A stretch of 64,000 nucleotides of DNA from Symsagittifera roscoffensis (lineage: Eukaryota > Xenacoelomorpha > Acoela > Convolutidae): assembly GCF_963678635.1 (NCBI RefSeq), contig NC_087063.1:75721617-75785616 (forward strand), written 5' to 3'. Made by a program: the position numbers and the translations under genes. Shown one piece after another: positions 54,325 to 64,000 of the stretch (its first letter is position 1; each line of letters opens with the position of its first letter). Under the pieces are notes generated by a model. The model was not told the DNA's origin. It saw only the letters and a list, made by a program, of their open reading frames with translations, and made no database searches.

Positions 54325-55830
54325 TTGGTGAAGTTGGTTTTTGCATGTTTCTTTGAAAAAAACCACAAAATTTGCTTATTACAAAAAAGTCTCATAATAA
54401 GTCTTCGTTAACAATTTCAAAACAATTTATACATCTTGCAAAAAACTTCGAAAACTTTTATTAAAAAAGCATAACACTTATCGCACCTTGTAAAAAATTT
54501 GAAATTTTATTTTGCATACATGTTGAAAAGATCAACTCAGACTTTACATCTCGCAAAAATTTCTGGGAACTATAGCCACCAATGAAACAATCAAAACTTT
54601 TAACAAATCCAGTTCAGACGTCATACTTTGAAATGTTTGGATCCTTCCAAAAAAAACTGATTGGAGAGTCTGTGTAGATGCAGGCTCCTAGACAGAGCTT
54701 ATACGGTTTATACTTAAAATTTTTTTTTGGGCAGTAAAAAAAAGCACCAGAGAAAATGATGTCATTGCCCATTAACTTTCATAGAACAGTGAAAATTGTA
54801 TAGTAACTCCGTCGGAGAAATTGATATCAATACTCTAAACTCTTAGAGTTTTAGAGTCTCCTAAATTCTAGAAAAATTCGTTGAAAGATAACTCAGTTAG
54901 ACAGAACTCCAGAAACAAATTATTTTTTATCATAGTGATGAGATTGATGAAGTAAATTGTCGATTTTACATTTTTCATTACTTTTTGTTGGCAAATCTAA
55001 TTTTGAGGAATAAAGAGTGTTTTGGGGACATTTTTGTCAATAAAAATTTTATAAGACTAGCTTCAGCTCAACAAAAAATCTCATTCTACTTAATTTTTTG
55101 TGAAGAAAAAAGTGAACTAATTTGATGAGACAAATGTTTTATAATCAAAATGCCTAAATTGATGGAAAAGTTTTTGAGTCATTTTAGATATTTTGTACGT
55201 TTTGACACAATTGAAATGCAAGCAAAACCTACTGTGATTTTAGCTTGCAGTGAGATATAGCTGAAAAAAAGGAACTTTTCAGTTTTTTTTGAAAATTTAA
55301 AACAACTCAGTTTTTCCACCTCATCCAAGTTTTAGAATAAAAAAAAACCTGTCCCAAAATTTCTGCCAATAGTAAGAAAACATGCGAATTTGGTACCGAA
55401 TCCGTCAAACTTTTTAAACTCAGGGAATTTCTCAGTCTAGTGGACAAAATATCATAGATCTTCCAGAATGGAGAGAACTGGAGAGTAAAAGAAATAGAAA
55501 ATTCAGAAAAAAAGTAGCGATGTCTACGACCCCTTGAAGAAAAAAAATGGGTATTAATGTAATTCCAAAGAAAAAAAAATGATAGAATTGCGGATCTTTG
55601 AACCCGAAAAATGTGCAATTGCTTACAGCTAAACGTTTTCTAAAAATGTCTTTTTTAAGAAAAAAATGATTTTGATTTCTTCTTCAGAGAAGTGTTTGAG
55701 TCTCTCAAAAGTTTCCCTGCTTGATTGGCGGCAAATTCTAATCATTTGATTGATGATGGAAGAAAGAAAAACTATTGGTTCAGCAGAACTAAAAACTTCT
55801 AACGAGAAGAAAACCTGGTGTAGTTTTTGA
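54325..55830. repeat. Older duplicated segment, copy 2
   Basis: Second copy of the segment at 50830-52460, same orientation and order. Together they flank polymerase copy D, so copy D plus one flank was probably a ~3.5 kb unit that duplicated. Confidence 0.75.
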
Positions 55831-56135
55831 AGAAGAAAGTGACAAGAAGATCGGAAATAAACTCATTTTTTGTTTCACTGAGAAATTACTTTTGTAAATT
55901 ACACTTTCAAAAAAGTTTTTTTTTATAAATTTGTAGAATGAATTTTTTTCTCATTTGAATAATCTTTTTCTGAACAATCTCAGAGTTTGTCGAACAATAG
56001 AAGTGTTTCAATCCCTCATGAGTTTCCCTAGTTGATTGGCGGAAAATTGAAACCATTCGGGTTAGAAGATTCAAGAAAGAAAAATGGATTTTCTTTTCTT
56101 TTGAATTATTTTTTTAAATTTGAAGTTCTCCAAAC
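55680..56135. repeat. Short local tandem repeat
   Basis: AGAAGTGTTT(G/C)A(G/A)TC followed by a TTTCCCT-GTTGATTGGCGG block occurs at ~55687 and again at ~55999 (and once at ~52315 in the partner segment), each followed by a T-rich TTTGAAT(A/T)AT stretch. Diverged; non-coding as far as I can see. Confidence 0.6.
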
Positions 56136-58711
56136 AACCTAAAGAGATGGGAGTACAAAACGCAAAAACATTGATTTGCTATCCTTTTTCGTAAAATTCG
56201 TTAGAAACAGAATACACTAGTGATTTTTCATTCCAACCTGAAAAAAATCTAAGGAGAGCTTGACACATAGCAACGGTCAACTGGAAGGTTGGTTCACGCA
56301 GAGAACTACGGATTTATATAGGAGAAAAAATGCCTACGCAGTTTCCATTACATATTTAGTACTTAAACTGTTTAGTAACTTTTTCATTTTTTCCTAAATC
56401 AATTCTCTCATTTCACATCATCTGATCAGTTTGCTCTTCTATTCAAAAATGTTCTCCAGAAAACACGCTAGTCCGAATTATAATGAATTTTCAAAAAAAA
56501 ACCAGCTGAGATTTGCTTAGTTTCAAAAACCCTGTCAGGCGAAATTTTTTTAACCCTGTTTTCAACTATTAATTCAAGATAAGTTGGGACAAAACGAGAA
56601 AACACAGCAGTCTATTTTGATGAAAAGAAGTAGAAACAAGTTCGGCAATCCATAATAATGTTAATTCCGGTGCTGAAAACCTTGGACTCGTACCTTTATA
56701 TGGAATCAAATTTGGCGAAAAATCAATTATGGACCAGGAGCTCGACATCTGTAATAGAATTTTTTAAATAACAACATACAACTTGAGGATAATAAATGTA
56801 ACAATCAAGAATTACAGGGTAAGCAAACCTGCATTCGACTATTCACTGAAAAGGAGAATAAAGTCTTAGTACAAATTGCATAAAGTCTTAGTACAAATTG
56901 CAAACCAAAACTTGAAAGAATTCAAAGAACTATCCCTGATTTCGGGAGATTTTATGTTCCATGATAATTGTAAGGCTCAAAAAATGTTAGGTTTAATAAG
57001 ATTTGAAGGTTTGTTAATTGAAATACTACTGGTTCAAAGTATTTGTTCTCATTGAATGGTACAATTAGAGTTAGAAACTTGGATATATGAGAAAAATTAG
57101 GACAACAAACAATCTCTTCGAGTTTCATTTAATAGATAATGTAGACATCAATTAATTTTCTAAAAATTTTTAAAAAAAACTCACAAAAAAATGTTCGTCT
57201 GCTGTTTTTATCTAATTTTAGACAATATTTGCTCAACCGAATCTCTATGGACAAAATTACAAACAAGAATAAAATTGTAATTTAAAACTTTATGTAATAT
57301 TTTCAATTTTCTGTTTTCCATTGGTTTTTCTAAGTAATTTTTCATAATTTAGGGTTTTGATTGGTTACATGAACTCCTTTAAGTTCGATGAAGAAGTTCG
57401 ATGAAGACGTTAGTTTTTTTGTACGGGAGCACCAGTAGTTGGTTAAAAGATTATAAGATACTAGATAAAAGAAAGAGCTTTAGCAGATATATTAACCTTG
57501 TTTTCAATCACACGAATGGACCCAGATTGAGTGGTTATCAAAAATAAAACCACAGACCAGTCGAAAACCCAATAAATGTTTTTAAAAAAATTGAAAAATG
57601 GGAAAATCATAAAATTTTGAGTAAATGAGTTTGATTGATTTTGATATTCTGTTAGATAACCTTACTGATAATCTGGTAACCTTTGATAAAAATTTAAACG
57701 TGTGCATACTTCTTTCTATAATGTATTTTTCAATGAGAAAAAATGCTCATTTCTGACTGGTTGATATCAAAATGGTTCAAATTTTCATTATAAACAAAAT
57801 TTATTTTAATTATTTCATACTTAGAGGTTTAAAAATCGTTACAGGTAAGGCTGGGAACTGATTGGTTGACATCAAAACACTAAAAGTTCTATGATAAAAA
57901 AAGCTGGATGATGATCGGTTGATTTCATTTCAACTAACTCAAATAGATTGAAATTCTTTCGGGTTTTGTTTCATTTCAAAAATCAGTTGCTTAAGAATTT
58001 TGCATGTTTGAATTTTTAAATTCATTTTAAGAGAAAATTGAAAATTAGTATGTCTCTTAAAAATTATTTTAGGACTTTCTAAATCTCTGAGAAAATAACC
58101 TCAAAAAACGTAATAAAAATATCGAAGAAATTAGAATAATTTGTGATTTTTTTGAGAAAATGTTGCTCAAAAAACCTTAAAATCTATACAATTTTGATAA
58201 AATTGACTTGTTCTCCTAAATTTTTCAAAAATTTTCCAACGCACTTCTTAATCAGTCACTGAAGTTTTTGTTCGAAGTCTCTGATTGATGATAAAATCAA
58301 CTCTAGGCACAATCAGATTCAAGTTATCTTGAAATTCTCGAAAGATATTGATCTCAAAATCTTTGATCTACACTAAGAACTGCAATGGTAGCAAGCTTAT
58401 GGGATTCGGTTGTTCTAAAATATGCAGTAAAAATACATATTGTGAGCTAATAAGTAGAAAATAAGCGACAAAATTAGTGGGTATTCAGAAAAAAAATTAT
58501 CAATTGTTTTTTTGAATGTGTTTATAGAGTAGCGTGTTTTCAAGCAGAAAAGTGATGGCGTATTTATCGAAAATCATTTTTTTTAACTGTTTTCCATAAA
58601 TGACATAAAATATAGGAAAGATGAAAATTTGGATAATTTTTTCAGACCTCGAAAAATTCCAGAACTTTAATTACATAAATCTAAGCTGGAAAACACTTAA
58701 AGTTAAAGCAA
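56136..58711. other. Non-coding, one 22 bp direct duplication
   Basis: AT-rich DNA without a recognisable gene. TAAAGTCTTAGTACAAATTG(CA) is perfectly duplicated in tandem at 56859-56880 and 56881-56902. GTTCGATGAAGA is doubled near 57387-57411. Confidence 0.5.
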
Positions 58712-58985
58712 AATGAAAAGGTTAAAAGTTGAAGATAAAATATACAGGTATCTGGTTCAGAAATTTTTTTTCTGAAGGTTCCTATCAATTGGAGCTTCTG
58801 GTGCAAACTTTGCTATAGGTTGGTACACGATTGTTGAACACATGCAATTTTACATCATCTAAAATTCCAATTTCGAGTAAGTTTTTGTTCAAAGTGGAAT
58901 CAATCTGAAAACGGCAGATCAAGCCAAAATCAAGAAAGATAAAAGTTCAAGTTTTTTGAAAAAAAACGCATTTTTTTCTTCAGAA
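58712..58985. repeat. Dispersed repeat, copy 1
   Basis: Almost identical to 61683-61935 from AAAAGATTAAAAGTTGAAG-like sequence through ATCTGGTTCAGAA, TTGGTACACGATT and GATCAAGCCAAAATCAAGAA. The copies are ~3 kb apart in the same orientation. No ORF or obvious ends. Confidence 0.85.
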
Positions 58986-60651
58986 ACTTTGAGATCATTT
59001 TGTTTTAATTGAAGTTATAATTTATAGATTAAGAAAAATGCAACATAGAAACAGTCAAGTACTGAAAAGTTTGAATAACTTATTGGCATTGTAGTCATCA
59101 TTTGAGAAACTAATTAACAGTACATGAAAATTTTGATGCTTAGAGATACTTTATTTTGAAGTAACCAAAACTCCGAGAGAAAAATGTTCGATAAAATGAC
59201 ACAACTGTCCACGAAGTTTACTGTACTTTTCGTAGAAATAAAGCAAAATTAATTTTATGAAAAATTTAAGGTGAAGGATAAATCAAAAACCCACTTTCAA
59301 GGTCTACATATGTTTTTTTTTTGCATAAAAACGTATAATTTTGTTGTGGAAAATTTTTAAAGCAAATAATAAGGGCGTTAGGGAATTTTTTAGTCAAGTT
59401 GATAATTTTAGCAAAATCAGACATATGAAATCTCAATTGATATAAACGTTACTATGAAGCTATTCAAATTGACAAGTTGTAAAAATCATGTTTTTGATCT
59501 GGTAAGCTTGGAACTGTTTCAGGTAGAAAACTAGTTGTAACAGTAGAGTTTTGCTCATTGAATTTCGCTTTAGTTTAAGAAAAATTTCAGTTGATACAGT
59601 GTATGGCTGAATTAGTTTTTTGAGTTAGAATTTTATGAATAATTTTCTTATGGTGGCTTATAAACTCAGAACCTAGGAACTTTGTTTCTTTGCTGATTCT
59701 ACTTGCTAAGGTTTTGACATTACTACCAATAGATTTGCTCTTAATTTGCTCTTCGAATTCAGCAAAATAGTCTCGTTTTTACCAGCTACTTGTACTTGTG
59801 TAGTCTGTTTTGAATGTAACTGACCCCGGTTCTCTCTCACTTGAACATTTTTGAGAAACATTGGACAAGAAACAAGAGTTTCGAGAGTTTTTAAAACTTT
59901 TTCTTGAGAGAAGTGATAGCTGATGATTGTGCGTTTGCTAAATCGATTGTGTGAAAAATTGTGTGTTTGCTAAGAAAAAGTTTAGGAACAACAAAACAAG
60001 AGAAAAGTTTTTCTATTAAATGTAGATTTGCCTCTGGAAAAGAGTTCTATTTAGACGTTTGCAGATTTAACTATCTCCACAAGCATTTTTGTATTCAATT
60101 GAGACTATTAACTATTATCCTCCTAAATTCGCCGGTTCTGACAAAGTTTTTTTGCAAAATAAAGTGAATTCAAAAACGAGAACGTATATAAAGCAGAAAA
60201 GAGAAATAACTTTAAGGATAATGATTGCTCGATTGGATAAAACTTACAATTTTGCTACTTCTTTGAGTAGAAAGAGCTCCACTTGCTCCTTTTTAACAAA
60301 AAAGTACCAGCTCATGGTTCAAAAAACTGATACGCAATTTATTCAGCAATTAATCTTCTTAAACTCTACCAGAAGAACTCGGATAACATTCCTGGTGCTA
60401 ATGTTTTGAGTTTTATCAGTAATTGTATGTAAGAATCCTGTAGGTTGCTTTTGTGCTTTTGTGCTTTTGTGATTTTGTGAATTTGAATTAATGCAATAAA
60501 ATTATACAAGATAAAGTTACATTTACTTGTCTTCGACTGCGATTTTGTCTCTGTAATTTAATTTTTCTGAAATTTTTTTGATTACAAAACTTAAAACTTA
60601 CGATTTGATGAGATACAATTGATAATATTCAGAAGATAATGTACCAAAATC
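58986..60651. other. Non-coding, nothing firm
   Basis: AT-rich. Open frames at 59961-60409 have no motif. GCTTTTGT is repeated near 60448-60480. Nothing supportable. Confidence 0.45.
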
Positions 60652-60851
60652 NNNNNNNNNNNNNNNNNNNNNNNNNNNNNNNNNNNNNNNNNNNNNNNNN
60701 NNNNNNNNNNNNNNNNNNNNNNNNNNNNNNNNNNNNNNNNNNNNNNNNNNNNNNNNNNNNNNNNNNNNNNNNNNNNNNNNNNNNNNNNNNNNNNNNNNNN
60801 NNNNNNNNNNNNNNNNNNNNNNNNNNNNNNNNNNNNNNNNNNNNNNNNNNN
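60652..60851. other. Assembly gap (200 N)
   Basis: Exactly 200 N; placeholder gap as at 35667. Confidence 0.99.
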
Positions 60852-60930
60852 CGATCTCGTAATTAACCCGCACAAACAAACAATTGGATACATCCGAACA
60901 AAACGACAAACAAAAAAAGAAAAATTTTAA
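60852..60930 (+). mobile_element. Relic of a relative of the large LTR element
   Basis: Directly after the gap, about 75 bp matches 18512-18585 of the large element at roughly 80 % by eye. In translation it keeps TIGYIRTKRQT against TVGYIRTKRQT in the small pre-gag ORF. Similarity stops at about 60925. The rest of this second element, if any, would be in or across the gap. Confidence 0.75.
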
Positions 60931-61682
60931 GTAAACATTACATTTGTTTTTTGAACAAAATTTTTTTTGTGAAAAAACATTTGATAATCCAATTGTCGCA
61001 TCTTTTTTAATTTCCCTAGTTTTTTGCTGTTTAGGAAAATGGATCTTATTTTCAATTGCCGTTTTTAAAAAGCAGAATTTTACCGGATTTTGCAGATTGC
61101 ACGAGAAATAATTGTTGATGTTTTTAAATATATAAACATTCAATTGATATCTGTACAAACAACATATTTATTGTCATACTAATTGAAAAAATCTCTGACA
61201 TATTAGGGTCATCTTGTTTTAAATTGTGATTAGGGCTTTTTTGGCAACAAGAACGTTTACAAAGTTCCAAATTAAAAACAGTTTTTTAAAAAATTTTTTA
61301 AATTTGTTTTCTTTTTTGTTTTGAAACGCAAACCGCTGTCAAACACTACCACGTTTTGATTTTCTGAGTTTTTCTAAGTGTTCCAATCATCGGATTACGA
61401 GTTACGTATACTGCAATCTGATCTTTTGTTCCCACTTGTTTTTAGACATGGGTTGCTCAAGGAAAAAGTCGTATGCGTAAACTATTCATTGAAGCATGTG
61501 GATCGAATTCTTTCAGGAACATGCTTTTTTATAAAAATTGAACTTGTTTTCTAGAGGAAGGTTTTTTATTAATTTACTGATAATGTTGCAGTTCAAAAGC
61601 CAAACTTGTCTGGATAGCCAAATCAAGCCGTATAATTTTTCAGGGAAGGTTCCTGCTCCCCCAAAAATTTCATTGGATCAAA
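60931..61682. other. Non-coding, nothing seen
   Basis: AT-rich spacer after the element relic; no motif or credible frame on either strand. Confidence 0.45.
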
Positions 61683-61935
61683 ATATGAAAAGATTAAAAG
61701 TTGAAGATAAAATATACAGGTATCTGGTTCAGAATTTTTTTTTCTGAAGGTTCCTATCAATTGGAGCTTCTGGTGCAAACTTTGCTGTAGGTTGGTACAC
61801 GATTATTGAACACATACAATTTTACATCATCTAAAATTCCAATTTCGAGTAAGTTTTTGTTGTGGACTCAATCTAAAAATGGCAGATCAAGCCAAAATCA
61901 AGAAAGATAAAAGTTCAAACGCATTTTTTTCTTCA
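61683..61935. repeat. Dispersed repeat, copy 2
   Basis: Second copy of 58712-58985, with a short deletion near 61860 and another near 61920. The + strand frame across its left edge is accidental. Confidence 0.85.
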
Positions 61936-64000
61936 GAAATTTGTCACATGAATCTTGATTCACATTCCAAAACAAAATTGAAAAACTTAATGACAGGAAA
62001 AAGTGGTCTAAATCTTTAATTTTTTGTACGCTTTCACCATTATTTCAAAAAAGCTTTTAATCAACTAAAATGACACGCTCAATCTGCTCAAAGCCGCCAC
62101 TAATAACAGATTTCCGCTGCTACTGCTCGATGTTTCGTTTTTTTTTCATTGTTGTTGAAGAGATTAGTAGATAAGAAAATTTTTTCAACTCCTTAGCAAA
62201 CTCCTAATTTTTTGGACACCAATGATACGTGTTTTTTGGCATTTGATAGTTCTCTGAGGGAGGAAAAACTTCAACAAAAAAACAAGATTAACCAGTTTTT
62301 GGCGACTAGATGCACGTTTGTGAACATATTTTTTAATTTAGTACTCGCATATGCTATTTTTTCATCCATCGTGTTAGTGTCGGCAGCAAAAACAATTTTT
62401 ATTAGTGAGTTGTCTTTTATCAAAATAGACACACATCAGCACACAAATTTAACTCCGATTTTTTTTTCATTGGCTACTTTTTAACTTAAATGGAAATAGT
62501 AACTGGAATCTCAAGCTTCACAATAGTTGGAAATTGACACAACAAAAAAAATTGTATAAAAAATTCCTATGAATCAAAATGTTAGATGATTTTCAGTATG
62601 ATTCAAAGCCTAAAAAACAAAGTAGTTTTGCAAAACTGTCAATTTGAAGCCAACAAAATGAAGTCTTAAATCAAGAAACATTCAATAGCGAAATGTTTCA
62701 TAACAAAAAAGGAAATGGCATTCTGATAAAGACCATAAAGACCATAATAAACCTTTATTTTTATATTGTTCGAATTTTGTTTGGGAAGTGAATAGGTGTG
62801 AACGTGTTATCAGATGCAACGATTGCTGAATGTGATCTTGTGTTCAACATTCGATTTTATTATAGGTTAATTTATGTTATATAATTATATATAATTACAT
62901 GATTAATTATATATATATACAAACAATAAAACACATGAAAAAACAAACAAAAATGGATTCAATTTTCATATAAAAAATTTAGAATTGTGTCTAATAAAGT
63001 CCCTATTTAACAAATATTTTTATAATTCGAGTTTAGTTTGGCATGTGAATGGCTGTTCTGAAAGAGGTATATGATGAATTGATTATATAATATGATCTTC
63101 TATATATTCTTCATAATCATAACGAAAACATTTAACATATATAATCATAAACTTTTTTATATATATAGTTTAGCATATGCTGACTTTTTCAGCGCGTTTT
63201 TTGTGAAAACGTTTTTGAAGTGTTCCAAGTATAATATGAGGAAACAAACTATTCACGTTCCAAAAGAAAATGATAAATTGGAAAAAGATATCAATGAAAA
63301 GAAAGAGTGACCTGAAATTTTTTTTCTACGCTTACACCATTATTTTAATAAAACTTATAATAAAGTCTTTCAGTTGCTGCTGTTCCAGTTTCGAAAAACT
63401 CTAAATGCAGAAATTTTGTCACGAGTTCTTACAAATGCTCAAAATTGGTCGAGATGTTGTGGTCAGTCTGTGAACTTCATAAAATCACGATTAAATCAAA
63501 GCGAAGCCATGAATGATCCAATTAGCCTTTAACAGGCCATGAATAGCTTTTGAGCGGATATTATTGATTTAAAATGATTTTGAATTGCGAGACAAATCAC
63601 GTGTTACACTTTCTGTATAATTTTTGTCGAGATTTTAGTCAGCTTTGTTTCCGTTGGACCATAGAGACAAGTTGTATAGTGGTGCTCGCGACAGCGGCGG
63701 GGACAGGAAGATTCGCTCGCTATGGAAATTGGTCTGCTTTAATAAAAAAACCGCCCAAGCATTTATATTATACATTTTTTTTGAAATTCGGAACTTTAAG
63801 TGAACGTTCGAATATTTTGTTCTCATTTTTTACGTTAATAATTCGAAGTGTAGGCAACAAAGATCGAAAAAACAATCTCAGTTTGGAAATCAGACTCTAG
63901 CGAAGCGAGCTGGGCTTTTTAGTTAGTAGCTTAAAACATAAGAACTTACAATTTTGATTGATTGTCGATATCTGTAATGTAACGTCAGATACAAGTAAGC
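61936..64000. other. Non-coding with a weak dispersed repeat and AT-microsatellite
   Basis: TACGCTT(T/A)CACCATTATTT followed by a TTT(C/T)GCTGCT-like block occurs near 62028-62130 and 63327-63385. TA-rich microsatellite-like DNA lies at 62876-62925 and 63110-63175. AAGCGAAGCCATGAATGATCC (63499-63519) resembles 42724-42742. The 108-codon frame at 63574-63900 has no recognisable motif. No gene supported. Confidence 0.45.

Noticed and set aside
59961-60409. Overlapping 68- and 106-codon ORFs
   Set aside because: AT-rich random-looking composition, no start context or motif.
63574-63900. 108-codon ORF near the right edge
   Set aside because: No recognisable domain; composition and position look random and it crosses a locally GC-rich patch.

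Overview
This is eukaryotic, almost certainly metazoan, DNA: AT-rich, with long non-coding stretches, GT-AG introns and two runs of exactly 200 N that look like scaffold-gap placeholders. Most recognisable content is mobile or virus-like. My best guess is a tunicate such as a larvacean. The large env-bearing Ty3/gypsy element resembles the Tor elements described from Oikopleura. That assignment is an inference; no host gene here settles it.

Layout. 1-3.4 kb: 3' part of a decayed Ty3/gypsy pol (RT end, RNase H, DD35E integrase). 5.0-6.8 kb: two exons of an arylsulfatase-like gene whose 5' catalytic part is absent from the window. 6.8-16.7 kb: non-coding DNA holding a small element with inverted ends, a ~0.95 kb repeat in two copies, a tRNA-like pol III promoter, two minisatellite-like arrays and a ~365 bp foldback element. 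16.8-35.7 kb: one ~18.9 kb LTR retroelement on the + strand, with LTRs identical over the 391 bp that can be compared. In order it has an LTR, a tRNA-type primer site, a 1.25 kb leader, a small ORF, a 1988-codon gag-PR-RT-RNase H ORF, an integrase ORF one frame back, two hydrophobic ORFs, a 378-codon open frame with no ATG, an env-like gene with signal peptide and membrane anchor, and two overlapping frames of unknown function. After these come a consensus splice donor and a long 3' UTR.

35.9-42.9 kb: mostly non-coding, with a diverged tandem repeat and the terminal exon of a coiled-coil protein on the - strand. 43.0-46.8 kb (- strand): a heavily broken gene for a large family B DNA polymerase of the Polinton/adintovirus-like type, recognised by short in-window peptides in collinear order. 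Its N-terminal, zinc-finger-bearing half has been tandemly copied with a ~2.48 kb period (44.5-50.2 kb), and a diverged copy lies at 52.9-54.3 kb. 50.8-56.1 kb also holds a second, older duplication. 56-64 kb is AT-rich non-coding DNA with a few dispersed repeats and, beside the second gap, an ~80 bp relic of a relative of the large LTR element.

In the large element the ORFs are packed with tiny overlaps (two ATGA stop-start junctions, a 26 nt overlap and a 13 nt overlap), which suggests coupled translation or splicing downstream of pol. The polymerase region is a graveyard in which only the zinc-finger ORF stays open in one copy. All assignments rest on reading motifs by eye; no database search was run.
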